Source: JAFALK01 sp042701975
GTDB taxonomy: Bacteria > Pseudomonadota > Gammaproteobacteria > Burkholderiales > Burkholderiaceae_C
Assembly: GCA_042701975.1 (NCBI GenBank)
Contig: CP170561.1
Coordinates: 124,001-188,000, forward strand
Length of the DNA: 64,000 nucleotides
Direction: 5' to 3'
The position numbers and the translations under genes are program-made. The notes below the pieces were generated by a model that was given only the letters and a program-made list of their open reading frames with translations, made no database searches and was not told the origin of the DNA. This document shows, piece after piece, positions 46,771 through 55,815 of the stretch (the stretch's first letter is position 1; every line of letters begins with the position of its first letter).

Positions 46771-48327
46771 ATGTTGTCGTTGCGCAATTTCACGATCAAG
46801 ACCCGTCTGTTCGCCCTGGCCTTCGTGGCCGTGCTGACCATGCTGCTCATCGGCGGTGACGGGCTGTGGAGCCTGATGCGCTCCCGAGCCACCTTCAGCC
46901 ACTTCGTCGACAACGACGTTGACGCCCTGACCCAGCTGGCCGGCGTGCGCGCCGGTGTGGGCAATCTGCGGCGCTACGAGAAGGACCAGCTGATCAACAT
47001 GGCCGACCCCAAGGCCGTGGAGCGCTACAGCAAGGAATGGAACGAGACCTACGAGAAGGTCGCCGCGGGCCTGGGCAAGATCGCCGCGCTGGACGTTCCG
47101 GCCGAGATCCGCAAGAACGCCGCGCAGATGACGCCAGCGCTGCAGGAATACAAGCAAGGCCTCAACTCCGTGAGCGAACGTGCCGCCAAGGGCGAGTTCG
47201 CCGACACCGCCGCTGCCAACAAGGCCATGGAGCCGCTCAAGGCGCCGATCCGCGCCATCGACAAGCAGCTGGCCGAGCTGACCGAGCAGATCGACAAGCA
47301 TTCCGCCACCCAGGTGGCGCGCCTGGCCGAGGACGAGCGCACGATCCGCATGGCGCTGATTGCGGTGCTGGTCTGCGGCGTGCTGTCGGTCAGCGCCTTC
47401 ACCTTCTTCAACATCCGCTCCATCCTGACGCCGCTGGACCGCGCCGTGGCCAGCACCGAGCGCATGGCCGAGCATGACCTCAGCGAGAGCATCGAAGCGC
47501 ACGGCGTGGACGAGACGGCGGCCATGATGCGCGGCGTGCAGGCCATGCAGCAATCGCTGGTGCAGGTGGTGGGCGGCGTGCGCAGCGCCACGGACAGCAT
47601 CGCCACCGCCTCGGCGGAAGTGGCACTGGGCAGCCAGGATCTTTCGCAGCGCACGGAGCAGGCGGCCTCCAACCTGCAGGAAACCGCCTCGGCCATGGAT
47701 GAGCTGACAGCCAGCGTCTCGCACAACGCCGACTCCGCCCGCCAGGCTGACGAGCTGGCCCGCACGGCCGCCGAGGTCGCGCAACGCGGCGGCGCCGTGG
47801 TGGGCGAGGTGGTGCAGACCATGGGCCGCATCAGCGCGTCCTCGAGCAAGATCGCCGACATCATCGGCACCATCGACGGCATCGCCTTCCAGACCAACAT
47901 CCTCGCGCTGAACGCTGCGGTCGAGGCAGCGCGTGCGGGCGAGCAAGGCCGAGGTTTTGCCGTGGTGGCCGGCGAGGTGCGAACCCTCGCGCAGCGTTCA
48001 GCCGCGGCGGCCCGGGAGATCAAGGAGCTGATCAACGCCAGCGGCGAGAACGTGGCCACCGGTGCGCAGCTGGTCGAACGCGCCGGCCACACGATGCAGG
48101 AGATCGTCAGCTCGATCGAGCGGGTCTCTGGCATCGTGGGCGAGATCTCCAACGCCAGCCGCGAGCAAAGCACCGGCATCGGCCAGATCGGGCAGGCCAT
48201 CGCCAATCTTGATCAGATGACGCAGAGCAACGCGGCGCTGGTGGAGCAATCGGCCGCGGCAGCGCACAGCCTGCAGCAGCAGGCGGATGACCTGGCCAAA
48301 TCGGTGGCGGTGTTCAAGCTGGCCTGA
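46771..48327 (+). CDS. Methyl-accepting chemotaxis protein
   Basis: 518 residues from ATG 46771. A first membrane segment (LFALAFVAVLTMLLIG), a periplasmic four-helix sensor (about 35-190), a second membrane segment (MALIAVLVCGVLSVSAFTFF), a HAMP domain, then the cytoplasmic signalling coiled coil with its conserved tip (DGIAFQTNILALNAAVEAAR). No C-terminal CheR-binding pentapeptide is present. It reports an unknown signal to CheA/CheW. Confidence 0.9.
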   Translation: MLSLRNFTIKTRLFALAFVAVLTMLLIGGDGLWSLMRSRATFSHFVDNDVDALTQLAGVRAGVGNLRRYEKDQLINMADPKAVERYSKEWNETYEKVAAGLGKIAALDVPAEIRKNAAQMTPALQEYKQGLNSVSERAAKGEFADTAAANKAMEPLKAPIRAIDKQLAELTEQIDKHSATQVARLAEDERTIRMALIAVLVCGVLSVSAFTFFNIRSILTPLDRAVASTERMAEHDLSESIEAHGVDETAAMMRGVQAMQQSLVQVVGGVRSATDSIATASAEVALGSQDLSQRTEQAASNLQETASAMDELTASVSHNADSARQADELARTAAEVAQRGGAVVGEVVQTMGRISASSSKIADIIGTIDGIAFQTNILALNAAVEAARAGEQGRGFAVVAGEVRTLAQRSAAAAREIKELINASGENVATGAQLVERAGHTMQEIVSSIERVSGIVGEISNASREQSTGIGQIGQAIANLDQMTQSNAALVEQSAAAAHSLQQQADDLAKSVAVFKLA

Positions 48328-48339
48328 GGGCCGAAGCCC

Positions 48340-48942
48340 TCATCGCTTCCAGCGCTCTTCCAGCTCCTGGGGCAAACGCGCCAGGATTTCGTCGGACAGC
48401 GCCGGCGCGGCCTCGTGCGTGGCACGGGCCAGCACCATGCCGCCGACCAGGGCCGAAAGCACGAGAATGGCGCGCGACTTGTCGGCCTCGTCCGGCTCGT
48501 CCGTCACCGTGCCGTCCGGCCGGTGGCAGGCCAGCTCGCGCAGGTAGGCCGCAATGCCGCGCGACGAGGCCTCGGGCACCGGGCCCATCTCGCGCCCCGC
48601 GTCGGCCGCCAGCGCGGGCATCGGGCAGCCGTCTCCGGCGCGATCCCGGTGGCGAGGGTGCAGGTACTGGCGGAAATGCTCGGCCGCGCCGACGCCGCCG
48701 TTCTTGACGTCCAGGCGTTGCACGAGCTTCTCGGTCGAGTGGGCGTAGACGCGCTCGACCACCTCGGCCGCCAGCGCTTCCTTGGAGGCAAAGTGACCGT
48801 AAAAGCCGCCGTGCGTGAAGCCGGCGGCGGCCATGACCTCGGCCACGCCGACGCCCTGGATGCCGCGCTCGCGGAACAGGCGCGCGGCGGCGTCCAGAAT
48901 GGCTTCGCGGTTCTCGGCCGCCTGCTGCTTGCTCACTTTCAT
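48340..48942 (-). CDS. TetR/AcrR-family transcriptional regulator
   Basis: 200 residues. The HTH is at about residues 12-58 (ILDAAARLFRERGIQGVGVA, then AGFTHGGFYGHFASKEAL). The C-terminal ligand domain contains Cys residues and an acidic stretch. It is divergent from the MFS gene with a repeat-rich 74-bp gap, so it probably represses that transporter. Confidence 0.85.
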   Translation of the reverse strand: MKVSKQQAAENREAILDAAARLFRERGIQGVGVAEVMAAAGFTHGGFYGHFASKEALAAEVVERVYAHSTEKLVQRLDVKNGGVGAAEHFRQYLHPRHRDRAGDGCPMPALAADAGREMGPVPEASSRGIAAYLRELACHRPDGTVTDEPDEADKSRAILVLSALVGGMVLARATHEAAPALSDEILARLPQELEERWKR

Positions 48943-48954
48943 GGGGTTATTATA

Positions 48955-49012
48955 GTTTTGATGACGGCAATCATCAATATCATTATGATGATGACAATCA
49001 TCAATAAAGGAT
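48955..49012. promoter_or_regulatory. TetR/MFS operator region
   Basis: An AT-rich island with CAATCATCAAT twice (48968-48978 and 48995-49005), each inside a GATGA...TCATC dyad. The repeats lie between the divergent starts and should be the TetR-type operator. Confidence 0.6.
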
Positions 49013-49016
49013 CGCC

Positions 49017-50312
49017 ATGAGCACCTTGTCGCTTTCCGCTCCCCTGGCCCGGCGTCTGCAAGGCAGTGGCCGGCACTATGCCTGGGTCGTGGCCGGGGTC
49101 ACCTTCTTGACCATGCTCTTCATGTCCGCGGCGCTAGGCCTGCCCGGCGCGATGCTGCAGCCGCTGGCCTCAGAATTCCACTGGGGCGTGGGGCAGATTT
49201 CCTCGGCGCTGGCGATCCGGCTGGTGCTGTTCGGGCTGATGGGCCCGTTCGCCGCCGTGCTGATGGAGCGCTTCGGCATGCGCGTCGTGATGTGCACAGC
49301 CATGGCGCTGGTCGGCGGCGGCATGCTGCTGGCGGGCACGATGACCCAGCTCTGGCAGCTGGTGCTGTTCTGGGGCCTGATGCTCGGCCTGGGCAGCGGC
49401 ATGACGGCCTTGGTGCTGGGCGCCGTGGTCTCCAACCGCTGGTTCGCCACGCGCCGCGGGCTGATCATGGGCATCCTCACGGCCAGTGCTGCCACCGGCC
49501 AGCTCGCCGCCTTGCCCGTGGCCGCCTGGATGATCGAGCGCTGGGGCTGGCGCGCGCCGCTGCTGCCGCTGGGCCTGATCTGCCTGGCGATCATGTTGCT
49601 GGTGTGGCTGTTCATGCGCGACAAGCCGTCCGATCTGGGCCTGAAGGCCTATGGCGAAGCCGCCGATGCGCCGCCCGCGCCAGCCACGCCGCGCATGAGC
49701 GCAATGACACCTTTCCGCGTGCTGGCCGAGAGCTCTCGCGTGCCGGCCTTCTGGCTGCTGGCTGGCACCTTCTTCATCTGTGGCCTCTCAACGAACGGGC
49801 TGGTGCAGACGCACTTCATCTCCCTGTGCGGCGACCAGGGCCTGGGCCCGGTGCCGGCGGCTTCGGTGCTGGCCATGATGGGGGCCTTCGACTTCGTGGG
49901 CACCATCGCCTCGGGCTGGCTCTCGGACCGCGTGGACGCGCGCAAGCTGCTCTTCTGGTATTACGGCCTGCGCGGCCTGTCACTCTTGTGGCTGCCGAGT
50001 GCCGACTACACGATCTCGGGCCTGTCGCTCTTCGCCATGTTCTACGGGCTGGACTGGATCGCCACGGTGCCGCCGACCGTCAAGCTCTCGGCCGACGTGT
50101 TCGGGCGCGAGAAGGTGGGCCTGGTGTTCGGCTGGATCTTCGCGGCGCATCAGCTCGGCGCAGCGGTGGCGGCCTCGGGCGCGGGGCTGTCGCGCTCGCT
50201 GCTGCTGTCGTATTCGCCGGCGCTGTACACCGCAGGTGCAGCCTGCATGCTGGCGGCGTTGATGGCCTTTGCGGTGCGCCGCCGGGCGGCCCCTGCCGCA
50301 AGTCATGCCTGA
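49017..50312 (+). CDS. MFS transporter
   Basis: 431 residues with about 12 membrane segments and a central loop near 205-225. The MFS family signature is recognisable after helix 2 (GPFAAVLMERFGMR) and in the second half (SGWLSDRVDARKLLF). Family members move small molecules with protons, often monocarboxylates or drugs. It is probably repressed by the divergent TetR protein. Confidence 0.85.
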   Translation: MSTLSLSAPLARRLQGSGRHYAWVVAGVTFLTMLFMSAALGLPGAMLQPLASEFHWGVGQISSALAIRLVLFGLMGPFAAVLMERFGMRVVMCTAMALVGGGMLLAGTMTQLWQLVLFWGLMLGLGSGMTALVLGAVVSNRWFATRRGLIMGILTASAATGQLAALPVAAWMIERWGWRAPLLPLGLICLAIMLLVWLFMRDKPSDLGLKAYGEAADAPPAPATPRMSAMTPFRVLAESSRVPAFWLLAGTFFICGLSTNGLVQTHFISLCGDQGLGPVPAASVLAMMGAFDFVGTIASGWLSDRVDARKLLFWYYGLRGLSLLWLPSADYTISGLSLFAMFYGLDWIATVPPTVKLSADVFGREKVGLVFGWIFAAHQLGAAVAASGAGLSRSLLLSYSPALYTAGAACMLAALMAFAVRRRAAPAASHA

Positions 50313-50407
50313 CAACACCAGACGGTAAAGAACTTAAAACAGGCTGAAGCCGAAGAGGTCGGAAACAAAGTTGTGCGATCCTGCGGGCCTCAAAAATCCG
50401 GCCCGTC

Positions 50408-52726
50408 ATGAAGTTCCGTCCGCTCGCCATCGCCCTGCTGCTCACGCCCCTTCTTGTCCACGCCCAGACCGACGACAAGAAGACGGAGCCGCCCAAGAAT
50501 CCGTCGAAGGAAGCGCCTAAGGAGACCGCCAAGGAAGCCGCCAAAGAGAAGCGGCAGCTCGAGCGTGTGGAGGTGGATGGCCGTGCCAACGACGACGCCC
50601 AGCGCCGCGCCGCCACGGCCTCGAAGATCATCATCGGCCGCGAGGAGATCGAGCGCTTCGGCGACTCGACCATCGGCGAGATGCTCAAGCGCCTGCCCGG
50701 CGTGACCACCGGTGGCCGCCCGGGGCGCGGCGGCGACATCCGCATGCGCGGCATGGGCAACGGCTACACGCAGATCCTCGTCAACGGCGAGCGCATGCCG
50801 CCGGGCTTCTCGCTGGACCAGCTGCCGCCGGACCAGATCGAGCGCATCGAGGTGCTGCGCGCGCCCACCGCCGAGTACGGCGCGCGCGCCATCGCCGGCA
50901 CCATCAACATCGTGCTGCGCGAGGCGCTGCAGAAAAAATCCAACGACCTGCGCCTGGCCGTGGCGGAAGAGCGCGGCAAGATGCGCCCCAACATCGGCTG
51001 GACGCGCAACGACAAGTTCGGCGAAGGCACCGGCGGCGGCGCCTACAACATCACCTTCAACGCGATGCGCAACGAGCGCTTCGACGACGTCAACAGCTCC
51101 GCCACGACGAGGCTGACGGACGGCAGCGGCCAGCACAGCACCATCCTCAACCACGGCGTGAACACCGGCGCCAACGAATCGCTGAACATGAACGGCCGCG
51201 TGCAGTGGAAACTGCCGGGCGGCGACAGCTTCTCGCTGCAGCCCTTCATCGTCGTCACGCGCGGCAGCAGCGACAACGACTTCTCGCAGACACAGGACAG
51301 CTGCGATCCCAACCAGCAAAGCCAGTTGCGCTGCCTGAACTTCGACCACGCCCACACTGAGAGCACCAGCCGCTCCACCATGGGCCGCCTGCACGGCCAG
51401 TGGCAGCACAAGATCGACGAGACGACCAAGCTGGAAGTGCGCGGCGCCGTCGGCCACATGAGCAGCAGCGGCTTCTCGGACCGTGAGGAGACCAAGGCCG
51501 GCGTTCATTACCGCACGCAGGACGACACGACCGACAGCACGCACCGCTCCTGGAGCTTTGCCAGCAAGCTCTCGCACCAGATGGCCAACGAGCACAGCCT
51601 CGTCGGCGGCATCGAGGCCGAGGGCCAGGATCTGAATCAGAACCGCGTCACCCTGCAGAACGGCCTGCCCCTGCCGGCCCTGCAGGACTTCGGCGACAAC
51701 CTGTCAGCTTCGACACGGCGCTATGCCTATTACGCGCAGGACGAATGGAACGTCGGCAAGCAGTGGGGCTTCTATGCCGGATTGCGCGGCGAGACCATCG
51801 AGACCCAGAGCACGGTGGCCGGCGCGCCGGTGGACAACAAGTCCTCCGTCTGGACGCCCCTCCTGCACGCCGTGTGGAAGTTCGGGGAGAACAGCCGCGA
51901 CCAGATTCGCGCAAGTCTTACGCGAAGCTACCGCAGCCCCAATCTGAACGACATGATTGCGCGGCCGAACATTAACTCGCAGTACCCCTGCCCAACCGAC
52001 GGCACGAACGGCAACCTGTGCGGCGCCAATGTCGTGAACTACCCGGATCGCATGGGCAATCCGCAGCTCAAGCCCGAGGTGGCGCGCGGCCTGGAAGTGG
52101 CGTACGAGAACTACCTGAGCAAGGGCGGCCTGATCAGTGCCAACTTCTTCTACCGCCGCATCCAGGACCTGATCCGCAATGAGGCGCAGCTGGAGACGGT
52201 GCCCTGGGCCAATGTCGAGCGCTGGGTCTCGCGCCCGCGCAACATCGGCGATGCCACCACGATGGGCGTGGAGCTGGAAGCCAAGTTCCGCCTCGACCAG
52301 TTTTTCGAGGACGCCTGGCCCGTCAACATCCGCTCCAACCTGAGCCTGTTCCGCTCCCGCGTCGAACAGATCCCCGGCCCGCACAACACGCTGGACCAGC
52401 AGCCCAAGGGCACGATGAACCTCGGTGCTGACTACCGCCTGCGCAGCCTGCCGCTGACCGTCGGCGCCAACATGAACTACACGCCGGCCTACCTGATCCA
52501 GCAGACCGAGCTGCAGCTGACCAGCCTGGACAAGAAGCGCGTCTTCGACGCCTTCGCGCTGTGGAATTTCACGCCCGATGTTGCGTTGCGCGTTTCGGCC
52601 AGCAACCTGGCGCCGCTGAACTACTTCACCGGCAGCGTGATCACGACGGACGATGCGATCGTGACGACGCGTGGGGGTGGGCGGAGCTTTACGGTGTGGG
52701 CGATGCGCCTCGAGATGAAGCTCTGA
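50408..52726 (+). CDS. TonB-dependent outer-membrane receptor
   Basis: 772 residues with a signal peptide (LAIALLLTPLLVHAQ), a Lys/Glu-rich linker (about 22-55) and a plug domain (about 65-190: TIGEMLKRLPGVTTGG, IRMRGMGNGYTQILVNGERM in part, IERIEVLRAPTAEYG). The beta barrel follows and ends with the aromatic-rich strand FTVWAMRLEMKL. It imports a ligand such as a siderophore or a peptide; the ligand is not evident. A GGGCC/GGCCC stem lies just before the start codon. Confidence 0.9.
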   Translation: MKFRPLAIALLLTPLLVHAQTDDKKTEPPKNPSKEAPKETAKEAAKEKRQLERVEVDGRANDDAQRRAATASKIIIGREEIERFGDSTIGEMLKRLPGVTTGGRPGRGGDIRMRGMGNGYTQILVNGERMPPGFSLDQLPPDQIERIEVLRAPTAEYGARAIAGTINIVLREALQKKSNDLRLAVAEERGKMRPNIGWTRNDKFGEGTGGGAYNITFNAMRNERFDDVNSSATTRLTDGSGQHSTILNHGVNTGANESLNMNGRVQWKLPGGDSFSLQPFIVVTRGSSDNDFSQTQDSCDPNQQSQLRCLNFDHAHTESTSRSTMGRLHGQWQHKIDETTKLEVRGAVGHMSSSGFSDREETKAGVHYRTQDDTTDSTHRSWSFASKLSHQMANEHSLVGGIEAEGQDLNQNRVTLQNGLPLPALQDFGDNLSASTRRYAYYAQDEWNVGKQWGFYAGLRGETIETQSTVAGAPVDNKSSVWTPLLHAVWKFGENSRDQIRASLTRSYRSPNLNDMIARPNINSQYPCPTDGTNGNLCGANVVNYPDRMGNPQLKPEVARGLEVAYENYLSKGGLISANFFYRRIQDLIRNEAQLETVPWANVERWVSRPRNIGDATTMGVELEAKFRLDQFFEDAWPVNIRSNLSLFRSRVEQIPGPHNTLDQQPKGTMNLGADYRLRSLPLTVGANMNYTPAYLIQQTELQLTSLDKKRVFDAFALWNFTPDVALRVSASNLAPLNYFTGSVITTDDAIVTTRGGGRSFTVWAMRLEMKL

Positions 52727-52921
52727 TCAACGCCCGCCGCCCAGCACCTTCGCCGGCAGGAACAGGATCGCCGTCAGCAGCGCAAACACCGCCGCCACGC
52801 TGATGCCGATCAGCCGGAACGGCAGAGTCAGCAGCCAGACGATGGGGTAGAGCACCAGGGCCAGGAGGGCCAGGGGCCAGCAGAAGATCAGGAGCAGGAG
52901 CCAGAGGACGAAGGTGAACAT
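52727..52921 (-). CDS. Small two-pass membrane protein
   Basis: 64 residues, almost entirely hydrophobic: LWLLLLIFCWPLALLALVLY and IGISVAAVFALLTAILFL. It ends with a short basic GGGR tail. It overlaps no neighbour, directly abuts the receptor stop codon and is a plausible short gene, but its function is unknown. Confidence 0.5.
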   Translation of the reverse strand: MFTFVLWLLLLIFCWPLALLALVLYPIVWLLTLPFRLIGISVAAVFALLTAILFLPAKVLGGGR

Positions 52922-52960
52922 GATGGGGGTTCTCCCAGTGCGTTCTTGATGCTTCGGACT

Positions 52961-54274
52961 CTAGCCAGCCACTCCGTCTGACGTCGCCGTTATGCGATGA
53001 ACTGCACGTCCGGCGACATAGACTGCACGCAGGTTCTTCTGGTCCGACAGGCACATCCACGCAAACAGCCGTTCATGCAGCCCGCGCGCCACGGCGTGGC
53101 GGGCGCTGGAGACGCCGCAGCCGGTCCAGTCCCAGACGCAGAGATCGGCCATGCAGCCGGCGTCAAAGCTGCCTATTTCTCTGACCAGGCCCAGCGATTC
53201 GGCGGCGCCACGGGTGGCGGCGTGCAGGCCAACCCAGGCCGTGAGCCGCTCGCCTTGCAGCGCCTGGATCTTGTAAGCGTCGAGCAGGTTGCGCTGGATG
53301 GAGAGGCTGGTGCCGCCGCCCACATCGCTGGCGAGCGAGAGCTTGACGCCCGCTTCTCGCATGCCGCGCCAGTCGAACAGGCCGCTGCCCAGGAAGAGGT
53401 TGCTGGATGGGCAGTGCGCGACCTGGGAGCCGGTGTCCACCAGCACCTGGCGGTCGGTCTCGTCCAGCCAGATGCCGTGGGCGAGCACGGCGCGCTCGTG
53501 TAGCAGGCCCACGCGCGCATAGACGTCGAGGTAGCTGCGCGCATCAGGGAAGAGCTCGGCCACCCAGGCCACCTCGTCGCGGTTCTCGGCCACGTGGGTC
53601 TGCATGTAAAGCGAGCTGTCGGCGCGGCACAGGGCGCCGGCCATGGCGAGCTGCTCGGGGGTGCTGGTCGGGGCGAAGCGCACGGTCACGGCATAACCGA
53701 GACGCTCGACGCCATGGAAGCGCCCGATCAGGTCCTCACAGTCGGCGCGGGCCTGTACCACGTCGTCGCGCAGGGCCTCGGGCGCGTGGCGGTCCATCAG
53801 CACCTTGCCGGTCACGAGGCGCATGCCGCGCGCGCGGCCGGCTTCGAACAGGGCTTCGGCACTGATCTTGTGCACGGTAGGGAAGACGACGGCCGACGTG
53901 GTGCCGTGAGCGATCAGGGCGTCCAGGAAGCGTGCGGCGCCGACCCGCGCCACCTCGGCATCGGCCCAGCGGGCTTCGGCGGGGAAGGTGTAGGTCTTGA
54001 GCCAGTCGAGCAGCTCGGTGCCATAGGAGGCGATGACCTCCAGCTGCGGGCAGTGCACATGGGTGTCAATGAAGCCGGGCAGGATCAGCCGGCCGGCGTG
54101 GTCGATGCGGGGCCAGCCCTCGACCGGTGCTTCGGGCTGCACCGCGAGGATGCGGCCGTTCTCGACCAGCATCCAGTGGTCGGGCCGCCAGCGGACGGCG
54201 GGGTCTTCGGTCGTGCCCCAGGTGGGCGCGGCGGTGAAATCCAGGAAATCACCATGGAGAGCGAATCGGTTCAT
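52961..54274 (-). CDS. guaD: Guanine deaminase
   Basis: 437 residues of the amidohydrolase family. Metal ligands and family marks: GFIDTHVHCPQLEVIASYG (in part), THVAENRDEV, LAHGIWLDETD, AHCPSSNLFLGSG and the final Asp in LASDVGGGTSLS. The PQ after HVHC and the SNLFLGSG motif are typical of guanine deaminases. It converts guanine to xanthine, the substrate of the divergent xdhAB, so the pair forms a purine breakdown pathway. Confidence 0.9.
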   Translation of the reverse strand: MNRFALHGDFLDFTAAPTWGTTEDPAVRWRPDHWMLVENGRILAVQPEAPVEGWPRIDHAGRLILPGFIDTHVHCPQLEVIASYGTELLDWLKTYTFPAEARWADAEVARVGAARFLDALIAHGTTSAVVFPTVHKISAEALFEAGRARGMRLVTGKVLMDRHAPEALRDDVVQARADCEDLIGRFHGVERLGYAVTVRFAPTSTPEQLAMAGALCRADSSLYMQTHVAENRDEVAWVAELFPDARSYLDVYARVGLLHERAVLAHGIWLDETDRQVLVDTGSQVAHCPSSNLFLGSGLFDWRGMREAGVKLSLASDVGGGTSLSIQRNLLDAYKIQALQGERLTAWVGLHAATRGAAESLGLVREIGSFDAGCMADLCVWDWTGCGVSSARHAVARGLHERLFAWMCLSDQKNLRAVYVAGRAVHRITATSDGVAG

Positions 54275-54315
54275 TGCCGGAGATTCTGCCTGTGTCGTGC
54301 TATACCTGAAGCATC

Positions 54316-55815
54316 ATGGACGTACGACCCCTCCACTTCTTCCATCGCGGCCAGATCCGCGAGGTTTCCGGCCTGCCCACCACCACCACCGTGCTGCAGT
54401 ATTTGCGCGAGCATGCGCACTGCAGCGGCACCAAGGAGGGCTGCGCTGAAGGCGACTGCGGCGCCTGCACGGTGCTCGTCGGCGAGCTCGACGCTAACGG
54501 TCAGCTTCAGCTCACCAACGTCAACAGCTGCACGCAGTTCCTGCCCACGCTGGACGGCCGCGCGCTGCTGACCGTGGAAGACCTGGGCAGCAGCTCGGCG
54601 ATGAATCCGGTGCAGCAGGCGATGGTGGAGTGCCACGGCTCGCAATGCGGCTTCTGCACACCGGGCTTCGTGATGAGCCTGCAGGCTTGCTATGAGAGCT
54701 GTACGACCGCACAACCGCCAAGCCGGCAGGAGCTGGCCGACGCGCTGTCCGGCAATCTGTGCCGCTGCACCGGTTACCGCCCGATCCTGGATGCGGGCCA
54801 GCGCATGTTCGAGCTGCCCGCGCAGCGCATCGACCGCGCGCCGATCGCGCAGGCACTGCGCAGCATCCCGGCGCAGGCCCTGCACTACACGGCCGGGAAC
54901 CCGGCTTTCGGCGATCGCATCGATCACTTCCATGCTCCGCAAACGTTGTCGCAACTCGCCGAGCTGCGCGCCGCCCACCCCAAGGCGCGGCTGCTGGCGG
55001 GCTCGACCGACATCGGCCTGTGGGTCAACAAGCAGTTCCGCGACCTGGGCGACCTGATTTACACCGGCCGCGTGGCGGAGCTGCGACAGATCCGCCAGGA
55101 GGCCGACGGCAGCCTGTGGCTCGGTGCGGCAGCCTCGCTCGAAGACGCCTGGGATCTGCTTTGCAAGCACGAACCGCACTTGCGCGAACTCTGGCTGCGC
55201 TTCGCCTCGCCCCCGGTGCGCCATGCCGGCACGCTGGGCGGCAACGTGGCCAACGGCTCGCCCATCGGCGACGGCCCGCCGGCCTTGATCGCGCTGGGCG
55301 CTGAGATCGTGCTGCGCAGCGTGCGTGGCCAGCGTCGCATGGCGCTTGAGGACTTCTACCTCGACTACATGAAGAGCGCGCTTGCCGCCGACGAGTTTGT
55401 GGAAGCGCTGCTCGTGCCGCCCAAGCCTGCCAAACCTGCCAATCGGCAGACGCGGGCCTACAAGATCTCCAAGCGCTACGACAGCGACATCTCTGCCGTC
55501 TGCGCCGCGCTAACGGTCGATTTCGACGGCACACGCATTGCAGCCGCCCGCTTCGCCTTCGGCGGCATGGCCGCCACCGTGCGCCGCGCCGCACAGGCCG
55601 AGGCCGCCGTCATCGGCCAGGAATGGAACGAGGCGACGCTCAATTCAGCCCTTGGCGCCCTGGCCCAGGACTTCAGCCCGCTGACCGACATGCGTGCCAG
55701 CGCCGCCTATCGCGCCCGTGTGGCCGGCAGTCTGCTCAAACGCCTTTGGTTGGAGACGAGGCCCAATGCGCCGATGGCTGCCAGCGCGCTGACCGTGTGG
55801 GGAGCGCAGCCATGA
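54316..55815 (+). CDS. xdhA: Xanthine dehydrogenase small subunit (2Fe-2S and FAD)
   Basis: 499 residues. The first 2Fe-2S cluster (GCAEGDCGACTV, about 45-56), the second cluster Cys set (SQCGFCTPGF and LCRCTGYRPI), then an FAD-binding domain (LLAGSTDIGLW, GGNVANGSPIGDGPP). It pairs with the molybdenum subunit encoded next and passes electrons to NAD. It lies 41 bp from the divergent guaD. Confidence 0.95.
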   Translation: MDVRPLHFFHRGQIREVSGLPTTTTVLQYLREHAHCSGTKEGCAEGDCGACTVLVGELDANGQLQLTNVNSCTQFLPTLDGRALLTVEDLGSSSAMNPVQQAMVECHGSQCGFCTPGFVMSLQACYESCTTAQPPSRQELADALSGNLCRCTGYRPILDAGQRMFELPAQRIDRAPIAQALRSIPAQALHYTAGNPAFGDRIDHFHAPQTLSQLAELRAAHPKARLLAGSTDIGLWVNKQFRDLGDLIYTGRVAELRQIRQEADGSLWLGAAASLEDAWDLLCKHEPHLRELWLRFASPPVRHAGTLGGNVANGSPIGDGPPALIALGAEIVLRSVRGQRRMALEDFYLDYMKSALAADEFVEALLVPPKPAKPANRQTRAYKISKRYDSDISAVCAALTVDFDGTRIAAARFAFGGMAATVRRAAQAEAAVIGQEWNEATLNSALGALAQDFSPLTDMRASAAYRARVAGSLLKRLWLETRPNAPMAASALTVWGAQP